From assembly GCA_016800925.1 (NCBI GenBank), contig JABCPU010000122.1, positions 62,001 through 126,000 of the forward strand: a stretch of 64,000 bases of DNA. The letters are read 5' to 3'. This stretch comes from Suillus spraguei. Its lineage: Eukaryota; Basidiomycota; Agaricomycetes; Boletales; Suillaceae. Shown here in pieces: positions 53,371 through 63,859 of this stretch (position 1 is its first letter; every line of letters starts with the position of its first letter). The notes beneath the pieces were generated by a model. The model was not told the origin of the DNA, did no database searches, and worked only from the letters and a program-made list of their open reading frames with translations. Made by a program: the position numbers and the translations under genes.

Positions 53371-53774
53371 TGTTATGAACTGGGATAGTTCTAACAATGA
53401 CAGCTCAACAGAGCGGACAATCATTGAGAGTTTCTAAGTCTCTTGGACAAGAGAAGTTCAAGGCTTTGATGAAGGAGTGCTTCAATAAAGAATCAAGGTT
53501 TAGATGACTTAAGATTGGAAGTCTTAAGCAAAGAAATGTTCAGGTAAAACCCAGTAAGATTAGAGTAAGGAATACAAGCATAATACACTGTGCTTAATAG
53601 GCCAATATGTGCACAAAAACCAAGGTAGAGCATGAGATAATAGTCAAGTAACCAAAGAAGAAATGCATAGGTAAAGATGACAGCAGAGACAAAACAAGGA
53701 AGAGGTCATATGATAGTATGTATAAGTGAAGACAACAGAGAAAGAAAGAAATAGGAATGTACAATATTTATAAT
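53371..53774 (-). repeat. 3' LTR of element 4 (family D, older relative of family C)
   Basis: It starts TGTTATGAACTGGGATAG, similar to the family-C LTR start TGTTACGAACTGGGATGG. It shares GGTAAAACCCAGTAAGATTA with family C and ends around TATTTATAATG next to a ...AAAGTCACTGACTCTACTTG block that parallels the sequence next to the element-3 LTR. About 404 bp, and more diverged than the element-3 LTRs are from each other. Confidence 0.75.
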
Positions 53775-53918
53775 GTTACCTTCATATTAAGCATAAAGTC
53801 ACTGACTCTACTTGTCTTGGTTAGCCTAGTAGATAGGGTATCAGAATGTATAAGATCGTCTCACCTCCAGTCATGTGTTCCTCTCTATACAATGCCTCTT
53901 CAATGCATTGTTGCTCAT
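53775..53918 (-). pseudogene. 3' end of element-4 ORF3, downstream side of the element-3 insertion
   Basis: On the minus strand this continues the reading frame of 63860-64000 after one CTCAT (TSD, ATGAG in sense). It reads QQCIEEALYREEHMTGGE and then degenerates before the AAAGTCACTGACTT-like sequence shared with element 3. It is therefore the tail of a gene split by element 3. Confidence 0.7.
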
Positions 53919-54393
53919 TGTTACGAACTGGGATGGCGTCACCAGCGACAGTGAAAAGACACAGATGGTCTGCTGGGAAGTTCTACAATGTCCAGAAGAG
54001 GACAAGGTGAAAGTACAAGGAATGCGTTCTGAGTACTATCAAGGGTTCGGCCTCAAAGACAAGTCTAAGAGGTTCTTACAAGAATAGAGACTAAGGCTAA
54101 GGAGTGCTTAGACTTAGAGACAATTCAAGATGACTTAGGTTGGAGACCTAAGCGAAGGACGTTCCAGGTAAAACCCAGTAAGATTAAAGTAAAGTATACA
54201 GGTGTAGTACAACGTGCTTAAATAAGCCAATATGTGCGCACAGACCAAAAGAGACGTGAGAACGTATGTGCATATCCAAAGAAGGAAGGCAACTATAGTA
54301 CAGATGCGTTGAGCATATGAGTCAGAGTCACATTACGTAATATACAAAGTAAAGGAGATGAGAAAATGAATAGGGGTACATACAACTGTAACA
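53919..54393 (-). repeat. 3' LTR of element 3
   Basis: 475 bp, plus-strand TGTTACGAACTGGGATGG to ACTGTAACA; short inverted TGTTAC/GTAACA ends. The mate is at 61044. Confidence 0.93.
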
Positions 54394-54653
54394 TTACCCC
54401 CTTTTTACATGTAAAGTCACTGACTTTACTCGTCCTGATTAGCATAATAGATGGGATCGTCGCTATACTCGTAGTCTTCGTCAAGGAATGATCCACTCCT
54501 CATATACTCGGCTTCTTCTGCACCAGCACATCGTTTAGAATCCCGCCTTTCTGCTGCTCGAATCTGTTCATTGTCAAGCTGTCGTTCCCAAGAACGAAGT
54601 GCATCGTAGAACCTGTCATCCTTCCAGGTTAAAGTGAACGGAGGAGTTCCGAC

Positions 54654-55907
54654 TCATTGAGGACAGTAGATGGATAAGTGGGTGGGCGACCAATATCGAC
54701 AGACCCTGCACTGGTACTCCGCGCAATTCTTCTGACGATGACCAAGTAGCCCGCAGATGCGACATTTCATGTTTTCATCAGGGTTGGAGTGTGCTTTTCG
54801 AAGTGGAGTTGGGGCAACCATATGGTGGTGGGGGCTCGTAGAACATGTGCGTTTCTTTCCTTGTTTACGAGTAATGCGTCTGAGGGCTCGCTTGTTGCTA
54901 GAGCGGATGTCATTGATTTGATGATCATCGATGGTGTAAATGGAGGGTGCTGGCGTTACAACGGCTGCAGCAATTAACTCGTCTGGGTCTGAAGATGTGG
55001 TAGGCCCTAGAGCTTCTACAAGGACAGGGATAGTAGAGTTGATATTGGGAGGAACGGCCATAGGGGGATGGATGTGGAGGTCTTTCAGCAGTTGACCAAG
55101 TGCGTTAACTTCGACGGACTCGTCATCTACTTCTTTTATCACATGATTCCCGAGCATGATAATCTCAGCAAGCTCGTGGTGTAGTGCGTTATTTATGACC
55201 GCTTTTTCGTGCATGGCATGGCATTCGGTGAATAGATGAGGAGGTTCTGTGTCCTCATTGAGTATGACGGTAGCATTGATTGGCGATGGCGTAGGTTGCA
55301 TTTCATAATGGTGGATGGCATCAAATAAGCGAGCTACCAGCCCTCTTGCTTCTCTAGAGTCGACCATTGCCCCTTCAAGCTCCCCGATGATGGCGTCAGC
55401 TGTGTTATTGGCTTCCTGAACAGCAGCGAGTAAGCCAGTAAGGGCAGCGATATTAGAACGAGTGCCCGAATCATGGGTGGAAGGAGCAGGAATTGGGAGT
55501 GGATCTCTTTGCGGAGAGGGAGGTCTCGCCACGCCTGCTTGACGCTTGGCCACGATGTGAATAGCCATCTCAACATCAGCCTTAAAAGAATTGGGAAGGA
55601 GAAGCAGCCCATAAGAGTGAATGCACTTCTGGCAGTGTAAGATTTGTTGACGGATAGCGTCATCTTGAATGTCGTGGCATATGGTATCAATGAGGGCGGC
55701 TGTGCGAATGATGTTGGTGAGGAGGATAGTGACGAATGCATCCTTGCCGGTAAGGATCTTTTCAATCTCAGTTGCATGTCCAGGGCAGAGGAGGGCGGCT
55801 TCAACGAAGGAGTTTCCGTCGATGTTTCTGATGAGGTCGGCATAATGGTCAGTGGTGGTGTACGTTTCTTCAGTGACAGGGTGAATGTAAGCAGTGGGGA
55901 AGTTCAT
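54654..55907 (-). CDS. Element 3 ORF3, extra gene after pol, cysteine/zinc-knuckle C terminus, 417 aa
   Basis: Starts MNFPTAYIHPVTEETYTTTD and lies downstream of pol in the same orientation, 56 bp after the pol stop. The N-terminal half is predicted helical (IEKILTGKDAFVTILLTNII, QQILHCQKCIHSYGLLLLP). The middle is Pro/Ala/Thr-rich, and a basic segment (RALRRITRKQGKKR) precedes two cysteine clusters: CRICGLLGHRQKNC (C-x2-C-x4-H-x4-C) and CRVCRYWSPTHLSIYC. The TGA at 54654-54656 comes right after YCPQ, but homology with the element-4 copy continues past it (PPFTLTWKDDRFYDALRSW). So the ORF seems to be shortened by a nonsense change; the older copy has CPKC here. I know no named family. A nucleic-acid-binding or capsid-accessory role is inferred from the knuckles. 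Confidence 0.8.
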   Translation of the reverse strand: MNFPTAYIHPVTEETYTTTDHYADLIRNIDGNSFVEAALLCPGHATEIEKILTGKDAFVTILLTNIIRTAALIDTICHDIQDDAIRQQILHCQKCIHSYGLLLLPNSFKADVEMAIHIVAKRQAGVARPPSPQRDPLPIPAPSTHDSGTRSNIAALTGLLAAVQEANNTADAIIGELEGAMVDSREARGLVARLFDAIHHYEMQPTPSPINATVILNEDTEPPHLFTECHAMHEKAVINNALHHELAEIIMLGNHVIKEVDDESVEVNALGQLLKDLHIHPPMAVPPNINSTIPVLVEALGPTTSSDPDELIAAAVVTPAPSIYTIDDHQINDIRSSNKRALRRITRKQGKKRTCSTSPHHHMVAPTPLRKAHSNPDENMKCRICGLLGHRQKNCAEYQCRVCRYWSPTHLSIYCPQ

Positions 55908-55962
55908 TTCAACGAGTTTAGTTGATCAAGTGTTTGTGCAGTTTGATTGACTAAAGGAATAA

Positions 55963-58900
55963 TCAAAGGGAGTGTTGCTTCTTATAAGCATTCAGAATTC
56001 GAGCGGAGTTCTTCGAATTCTTCTCTGGGAGCCATTCATTATCTCCCAATGAATATCCTTTCCAGGAAACAAGATAGTCGGCAAATGCCGGTTCCTTTGT
56101 GAGAAAGAATTGCTTCTACTTCGTATTCTTCTTCTTCTTCTTCGATAATGTCAGGTGGTGGTTCAGGGAAGTTCGGGCCGTGTATGTCTGTTTCGCTATA
56201 GGATGATAAGACAGAAGCATGGAAAGTGGGATGAATTTTCCATTGTGGAGGGATTTTGAGCGTGAATGTGATGGGCGATAAGACATCGATGATCGGGAAA
56301 GGTCCGTATCATTTCGGCGCAAGTTTCAGCGATGGGAGTTTGAGTCTAAGATTAGTAGCAGATAGCCAGACCTTATCTCCGATCTTCCATGGAGTGTACT
56401 TCTCTCCTCGGGATCGTTCGGCCATTGTTTGCATTGCAATGTTATGGCAGGCGATTGCTTCTTCTCTTATCTTCTGCAGGGATTGTACTCGATCTTCTGC
56501 TGCAGGGACGGACGAGTCAGGAATCAGGTGAGGGATGGCGTGTGGTTCATATCCCATCATTAGATAGAAAGGTGATGCATTTCTTGCATCATGTTTTCGG
56601 TGGTTGTGGACAAATTTGGCGATTGGTAGATGTTCTACCCAATCTTCAGGATTATTGCGGCAATAGATGCGCAAGTATGTTTCTAGTTCTTGATTGAGCC
56701 TCTCAGTTTGACCATCAGTCTGAGGGTGATAAGCCATAGATGGGGCGATGACGTAGTTGAGAAGTCAGGCAAGCTCCTTGGAGAAGTGAGATAGGAATTG
56801 CGGGCCTCAATCCGAGATGACTTTGTCATGGAGTCCAAATCGACGGTAGATGTGTTTCAAGAATAGTTTAGCAATGCCTTCGGAAGTGACAGTTTTCAGA
56901 CAAGGGATAATAATTACCCCCTTCATAAGGCCATGGTCTACCACGACCATAATACTGTCAAAGCCTCCAGAAACGGGGAGGTCAGTGATAAGATTGACAG
57001 AGACCTGAGAGAAAGGTCGAGTCGCAGATGAGGGGATCAGGGCAAGCAGAGGTCAAACAGGATGCATATCCGCTTTCATTTGCTGACAAAGGGCGCAACC
57101 TTCTACGTATTTCTGAATATAAGAGCCCATAGCGGGCCACCAGGCTTCTCGTTTGACGAGTTCTTCAGTTTTGAATCTACCGGGATGTCCTGTGGTGGGA
57201 TTATCATGATACCTTTTCAGGATATCAGGACAATGGGCTGGTGGAATGTAGGCACAATTCTTAAAATAGAGGATGTTCTCCTCAATTTTCCAATCGGTGA
57301 GTGCCGACTTCATAGGGGGAAGACACACGCCATCAAGGGCATCAGATGCAGTCTTGAAGACAGGGTCATCAAGGGGGTCAGAGGATGATAAAACATCCTT
57401 CAGGTCAGTGTCAATAAGACGAACGAATAGAGCATCAGGGAGGAGGGTCTGGTCCTCATTATCGTCTTTGCCGGAGTCGTAGTTGGGTCGGGAGATAGTG
57501 CATCAGGTACTGTCAATTTAGTACCTGCAATGTGATGCAATTCAATGTCGTAAATAGACAAAATCAGTTGCCAATGTGCTTGGTGATGGGTAAGCTTCTG
57601 TGCACTTCTAAAGTACAGAAGATTTTTGTGGTCGGTGAATACCAGGACGGGATGCAGGTTGCCTTCAAGATAATGACACCATTCATTCAATGCCCGGATT
57701 ATGGCAAGGAGTTCCCGATCAAAGATTTGGTAATTGCGTTCTGCAGGGTTCAAAGACTGTGAGAGATATGTGCATGGGTGATAAACACAATTCTCATTGG
57801 TCTGCAAGAGAACTCCACCAGTCGCTACAAGTGAAGCGTCGGTAGCAATAGCAAATTGTCGGGAGGGATCAGGGTTACGGAGTACTGGTTGGGATGTGAA
57901 GCGTCGTTTCAGTTCTTCGAAGGTGTCCATACATTTGGTTGACCAATCAAAGGCCTTATCTTTCTTTGTTAATTCGATAAGGGGTCAGGCGATGTCAGAG
58001 TAGTGGGAAATGAACGTGCGGTAGAAGTTGCAAAAACTGAGGAATGACTGGACTTCTTTTACAGATTTCGGTGTTGGCCATTCGGCGATTCCCTTGGTTT
58101 TGGTGGTATCCATAGCAACTTGTCTGGGGCGAATTATCATTCTGAGGTATTCCACTTCTTCTGCATCGAAGGTGCATTTCTCTGGTTTCAGGAACAAATG
58201 TTCCTTTCGTATTTTCATCAAAACCCGTCTGGTTCATTCGCGGTGTTCTGCCATTGTTGTGGAAAAAATCAGGATATCGTCCATGTAGATAACCATCCAT
58301 CCTTCATTGATTTCCTGTTGGAAGGTATGATTCATGTACGCTTGGAAAGTTGCTGGGGAATTACAGAGGCCAAAGAACATGATGTTTGGTTCGAAGAGGC
58401 TGAATTCCGTGGTAAATGCTGCTTTCCAGCGATCATTGGGATGGATGTGAATATTGTTATAACCAGACCGGATATCCATTTTCGTAAAGAACTGTGCGTT
58501 GTGAAGACGTGCGACAAGGGAGATAGGGAGTGGGAGCGGATAGGCGTTCTTGACTGTCCAATCATTGATGTAGCAATAATCTTGACAGGGACACAATTCT
58601 CCACTCTTCTTTCCCACAAAGAAGAAGCCACTAGCTTGGGGTGACTTCGATTCTGAGATGAAGCCTTTCGCAATGTTTTCATCGATAAATGTTTTGACGG
58701 CAGCGCGTTCTTTCTCCGATAACAGGTAAACCTTAGATGTGCGAGGAATAAAACCGGGTTTAGTATCAATCCGATGATCAATACCAGGGCGTTCAGGGGG
58801 TAGTTTGTTTAGTCCGTCTTTAGCAAAGACATCCACGAAGTTGTGCAAGTATTCCGGGACCAATTCTTCGAAGGATTTCTTCTTCTTCTCCTTCTCGTCC

Positions 58901-60066
58901 ATAGCAAATTCCTGAGCTTTATTACTGTATTTCGGAGGAGGAAGGGAGATTGTGGAATAGTTGGGGATTGTTCGAGTGGAAGTTCCATCACGTGTGAGAG
59001 GTGTATCCATGGATATTTCTTCGATGATTCTCATGCTAACTCCATCTGTATCGTATTCCACAAGGAATTCTCCTTCTCCAAGCTCGTAAGAGGAAATCTC
59101 TCGTACTTCTGGTGCATGCCAGATGTCTTGCATAGTGTTGAATTGATCATCATCCTCTGTTGGGATTAACGAGGGCACAGGTTCTTCTTTGTCGGGAATT
59201 TCTTCAATTGAAGCTGAAGGGGTTTGAAGAGTTTTCGGGGGAACATAGAACTTGGATAGTTTCGGTACATTTGTATCTCGTCCAGGGATTTCTTCTTCCG
59301 CTTTTCTTTTCCCATACTTCTGTTCTTCTATTGGCCGTTGCTCAATAGGTTCTGGTCCGATCCGATACTCGGGCTCGGATTCGTTCTTGCGCTTTTCTGC
59401 AAGAGGAATCGGTGATACTGCTCGCGGCAGTTGTACGCGGGGAGTGGGGTTTGTAGTACATGGCATTCGTACTTCAGGTTCCGGGTCTTTCGGAACATCA
59501 GGAACATTAATAGGAGAGGCGACGAGGGATCTCGGAAGTTGTGAATTTTGCCATTTCTTGGGATGGCAATGGAAAGCTGGAGGCAGCCCGTTCTTCTTCC
59601 GATCGGTATCTAAATCAATTTCAATTTCATCGGATTTCATTGTTCGAGGGAGGGCGAGTGTTTCAGCGGCCCAATCTATACTCGGGTTCATTGCGCGTAA
59701 CCATGGAATTCCCAGAAGGATTTGATCTCTTCGTCCTAGTTTAGTGATATTGAATTTTTTATACATGGTTCATTCGTCAATTTTGACCACTAGGAGACAG
59801 TAGTGCATGATTGGCCCTCCTTTGATAAGAGTTCCATCTGCCGTAGTAACTCGAAACGGTGTTTTGAGTTTTCGTCGTGTGATTTGATGGAGTTTCACAA
59901 ACTCCTCGGAAATGAACGTTCCTGCTGCGCCCAAATCAATGACAGCGGTGGTGTTGACGGATTTTAAGCGTGTACACGAGTGAAGGGTGATGGGAATACA
60001 AAGTTCTTTTCTTTCACCTACAGCACGTACAAGTCTTAGTAATACATTGGGAGAAACATACGTCAA
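55963..60066 (-). pseudogene. Element 3 pol: protease, RT, RNase H, integrase, chromodomain, with seven TGA stops
   Basis: Protease (59770-60066) has TTAVIDLGAAGTFISEEFVK. RT (58234-59766) has RDQILLGIPWLRAMNPSIDW, FTKMDIRSGYNNIHIHPNDR, FGLCNSPATFQAYMNHTFQ and the catalytic VIYMDDILIF. RNase H (57400-57930) shows FAIATDASLVATGGVLLQTN and VFTDHKNLLYF. Integrase (56309-57328) has the HHCC zinc region (HDNPTTGHPGRFKTEELVKR, CALCQQMKADMHP) and MAYHPQTDGQTERLNQELET. A frameshifted chromodomain (DYLVSWKGYSLGDNEWLPEK) ends at 55963. TGA stops sit at 59770, 58234, 57985, 57053, 56807, 56765 and 56309, in contexts where relatives have arginine (for example SD-R-GPQF and PK-R-YGPF). The rest of the frame is well preserved. 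Confidence 0.88.
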
Positions 60067-60149
60067 ATCTTTGTTTGTCCAATTTAAAAATCCTCTACAA
60101 GCCGTCTCACAGTTTCTTCTTCTTCATTTTTAACCTCAGTTTGACGGAG

Positions 60150-60917
60150 CGGAGTTTTCTTCTTTCTTTCAGGACAGTTGTGAATACGGTGTCCGGTTTT
60201 CTTGCATCCGAAGCATTGTCCTCTTTTCATGCATTCGGATCTTTACGTATCGGAGATCCGATCTACGACCATTGCATTTGAATCACGATTGGGTGTGTAA
60301 CGCGCGTTTCCATAGTTCTTCTTCTTCTGCTGCGGAGCATGACGTGCTCGTAACGCTAGAAGGCGGTGGTGGGAGTTGTCAATGGAAACACATTGCAATA
60401 CAATGTTACGGAATATCTCTGAGATGTCTCCTGGCGCAAAAAGCTTGCTTAGGATACCTAAGTTGAGGCTGTCTTGGAAGAATTGAATCTTTGTGGCATC
60501 GTCGGTGATGTGGGCCTTGGCTGCAAGTGCCTCAAAGTCAGCGATATAGGTATGAAGATCGCCACTTCCTTGTTTGAGGTCCCTGAGCTTTGTTAATGCG
60601 GTCCCTCTGGTATCCACTGGTTCAAAAGCTTCATTGAAGCTTTTCATAAAATCCTTCAACGTCCCGTAACCGACCTTTTGTCCAGAGGAATTGGTTGACT
60701 GAGCGTGAGCAAGGAATTGTTCTTTCCAAGATTTGGTGTTCTTCTCGGTCATGGAGGATGTAATGAAAATGATTTTCTGCTTGTTGGTGGTGTAGAGCTT
60801 TTCGTTGATATCAAAGCATAGATTGCATGATTGGATGAATTCTAGAGAGTTGTCGCGATCTCCATCAAAACCGGTCGGAAGACTGATTTTGTATTCAAAT
60901 TCTCTGGTGGTCGTCAT
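60150..60917 (-). pseudogene. Element 3 gag
   Basis: Starts MTTTREFEYKISLPTGFDGD at 60917, a Ty3/gypsy gag with LEFIQSCNLCFDINEKLY, SWKEQFLAHAQSTNSS and LRDLKQGSGDLHTYIADFEA. A TAA at 60243-60245 interrupts it just before the knuckle CFGCKKTGHRIHNC (C-x2-C-x4-H-x4-C), which continues in frame. A conserved LEFI-type capsid core precedes this. Confidence 0.85.
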
Positions 60918-61043
60918 GATGGTTTCGTCTGGTGAGTTATACTTTCTTGGTGCCTACACGCGCTGTCTTGCTGTCCACTAGGGCTTTATCAGGGTTCAGG
61001 GTCGAAGACTGGGTAGTCGACAATTAGGTGGACTTTAATCTTT

Positions 61044-61519
61044 TGTTACGAACTGGGATGGCGTCACCAGCGACAGTGAAAAGACACAGACGGTCTGCTG
61101 GGAAGTTCTACAATGTCCAGAAGAGGACAAGGTGAAAGTACAAGGAACGTGTTCTGAGTACTATCAAGGGTTCGGCCTCAAAGACAAGTCTAAGAGGTTC
61201 TTTACGAGAATAGAGACTAAGGCTAAGGAGTGCTTAGACTTAGAGACGATTCAAGACGACTTAGGTTGGAGACCTAAGTGAAGGACATTCCAGGTAAAAC
61301 CCAGTAAGATTAAAGTAAAGTATACAGGCGTAGTACAATGTGCTTAAATAAGCCAATATGTGCACACGGACCAAAAGAGACGTGAGAACGTATGTGCATA
61401 TCCAAAGAAGGAAGGCAACTATAGTACAGATGCGTTGAGCATATGGGTCAGAGTCACATTACATAATATACAAAGTAAAGGAGATGAGAAAATGAATAGG
61501 GGTACATACGACTGTAACA
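61044..61519 (-). repeat. 5' LTR of element 3, interrupted near its end
   Basis: 476 bp matching the 3' LTR. Nearly all differences are C/T or G/A at CpG sites. Its terminal GACTGTAACA is found again at 63845-63854 after a family-A LTR insertion. Confidence 0.9.
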
Positions 61520-61791
61520 CCTACCAAAGAGTGAAAGATCTGAAGGGCTTTGGCCTCAGTTCGTACACTGTGCCCCTTGTCCGAGTAATGCCCCTCATTT
61601 CAGAGAGGAGATATATGTCTGAAGATCTGGAAAGAGTTGTGTAGCGGATCCGGATGTCTGAAGGTATCGGATATGGTATGTCCGAAGGTCATCCGGAGCG
61701 CGGGGATGGAAAGAGGCCTAAGGCTAGCTTCGGAATGGATTCCTAACTAGAAACTGACAGAGGTAGACTATCTGAAGATAGAGTCAGAGAT

Positions 61792-63351
61792 TGTTACGAC
61801 CATGCAAAACCGGAGATTAGTAAGAAGTCCTGGTCTTACATGGGGTTGTACCGGAGGGTTGTAAAGTCAAAGGGGCTTGGCCTCAGCTCGTACGCTGTGC
61901 CCCTTACCCGAGTATGTGCCCTTAATTTCAGATGAAGTCCAAGGGAGAGTTCTGGTGAAGTCCAGATGGAGGGTCCGGATGAACTCTAAGGCAGGATAGC
62001 TCGAAAGAGCTCCGATGGACTTCCGGATGAGCGTGGGAATGCGCCGGAACTATTTCCGGAAGGTAGGGAGTAATGGTAACACTACTGGAACAAGCTCCAA
62101 GTAGAACAGATGAAGGGTGGACCGCTGGACAAAGTCCAGGGCAGGATAGGAGCAGAGCTCTGGAGGGAAAGATGATCCATAGATGTCAGAGGATAGGATA
62201 GGATGGATCCAGAGGACTAGGGTCCGAAGGTCCAGAGCTCAGAGGAGCGAGGAGCGGAGGAGCGGAGGAGGAGGACGGAGGAGCGGAGGAGCGGAGCGGA
62301 GCAGAGCGGAGGCAGGAGCGGAGGAGCGGAGGAGCGGAGGACGGAGGAGCGGAGGAGCGGAGGGCGGGGAGCGGAGGAGGGGGAGCGGAGGGCGGAGGAG
62401 GGAGGAGCGGGGAGGGAGGGGGAGCGGAGGAGGGAGGAGGAGGAGGGAGGAGGGGGGGGAGGAGCGGAGGAGGGAGGAGCGGAGGGCGGAGGAGCGGAGG
62501 AGGGAGGAGCGGAGGAGCGAGGAGCATGGCTCTGTGGATCTTAGAGGAAGTGTTGGCTACTAGAGAGGAGTAGGTCCGGATATGGTGTAGAGATAGTATA
62601 GACTACTCCGGACAAGGTCCGGAATAGAAACAGACAGTATAAGACTACCAAAGGTAGAGTCGGAGGTGAAACAGATGATAGACGGAGATGGAAGAAGTCC
62701 GAAAAGATTATAGGACATAGGATCAAAGCTCCGGCCTAGGGAGTGATCCCATAGGCCTGAGTTGGAAGCTTACAAGGGCCGGAGCCCAAGTGCAAGAACG
62801 GAAATGGAGTTATATAGACATGATGACAGGATACAGAGTAACCAAGTAATATACAGAAGTAGGAACAATGAATCAGACTAAGGTCTGCAGGAGTTGTACT
62901 ACAAGTTTATATACTGTAGGAGCATGCCGGAGGGTAAGTGCGGATTGTCCGAGGCTATGTCTGAAGCATACGGAAACACATTAGTAAGTACAGTGGGACA
63001 TAAGGCTATGAACTGGAGATGAAGCTCGTACGAAATACTTATCAAGACGGAGGCAGAGATCACTGAGAACCAGAAGCACAGAGATACCCAGAAGCCGGAG
63101 ACACAGGTATATTCTAAAAGGGGTAATGCGCAGGTGCGCAGGAATAGTTCGGATATGAACTCGGATCGGATATGGACATGGATCGGATATGGACACGGAT
63201 CAGATATGGACACGGATGGATATGGATTGGAGTGGATGGGTGGATCGGATATGTGAACTGGATTGGATGGGTGGATCAGATATGTGTAGGTTGGGTGTCT
63301 GGATGTCCATGGATTGGATTTGATCTAGACCTGAATGTACGGTATATGACA
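61792..63351 (-). repeat. Family-B solo LTR, second copy, TSD GAGAT
   Basis: 1560 bp from TGTTACGACCATGC to GGTATATGACA, flanked by GAGAT at 61787-61791 and 63352-63356. It matches the 13051-14389 copy, but is ~220 bp longer because of a GGAGGAGCGG-type expansion. Confidence 0.9.
62235..62525. repeat. GGAGGAGCGG microsatellite expansion
   Basis: Nearly pure purine-rich array of GGAGGAGCGGAGG-like units within the family-B LTR. The other copy has only a short equivalent near 13485-13515. It produces Arg/Gly/Glu-rich and Pro/Leu-rich open frames on the two strands that are not genes. Confidence 0.9.
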
Positions 63352-63859
63352 GAGATATAGACTATAGGAGTCAATCCCAAGTCTCGGAAGATGACTTTGA
63401 GCGGAAAGTGACTCAAGTCCGAAGGAAGCGGAATGAGCAGAATCTAAGATGATATTCGAACTAAGGTTCTACGGAGATCTACAAGTGGTTTATATATGGT
63501 AAGTATCTAAGACAGATAATCAACAAGTCCGGGACCGAGGGCTATGTACGAAGTGTAACGGAAGTCTATTAGTTAATGCGCAGCGGATCAGTAAGCACGA
63601 ATCGGAAATAAAACACAGGTAACGGATCAGTGACACAGGAAGGAATTATACACAGCCGGAGTACTGGAAACAGGATGAGCGACAAAAGGAGATAGACACA
63701 GATATACATGAGGGAGATAGAGTGCGAAAGGTGAGCACACTCGGATGAGCGATCCGGACAGGATCTGTGGACCGGACGGAAATAGAATCGATCGGATCTG
63801 ATCGGATATGGTCGGATCTGGGATTAGAAGTATGGTATATGACAGACTGTAACACTCAT

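Larger units (their letters stand above)
61513..63844 (-). repeat. Family-A LTR inserted in element-3 LTR, itself hosting a family-B LTR
   Basis: The family-A interior (GAAAGATCTGAAGGGCTTTG, GTGCCCCTTGTCCGAGTAATG) ends with TATGACA at 63844. The left start is atypical (TGTAACACCTACC rather than TGTTAAGACCG). GACTGTAACA is present on both sides, so the exact target duplication (GACTG or longer) is ambiguous. A family-B LTR splits it at 61792-63351. The remaining length is ~770 bp. Confidence 0.8.
53919..63854 (-). mobile_element. Element 3, family-C chromovirus with extra 3' ORF, TSD CTCAT
   Basis: LTRs lie at 53919-54393 (3') and 61044-61519 plus ~63845-63854 (5', interrupted near its end). 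CTCAT flanks the whole at 53914-53918 and 63855-63859. The internal order in minus sense is gag, protease, RT, RNase H, integrase, chromodomain, ORF3. The polypurine tract in sense is AAAAAGGGGGTAA next to the 3' LTR. Reading frames are long and nearly intact apart from TGA stops at expected arginine codons and one chromodomain frameshift. The LTRs differ at only about 16 positions by eye. Confidence 0.92.

Noticed and set aside
56309..59772. TGA codons in pol as programmed readthrough or recoding
   Set aside because: There are seven, scattered through catalytic domains at arginine positions, and the LTRs show the same C-to-T-at-CpG bias. Mutation explains them better.
62183..62563. Arg/Gly/Glu-rich plus-strand and Pro/Leu-rich minus-strand open frames
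   Set aside because: Both come from the GGAGGAGCGG expansion inside an LTR.
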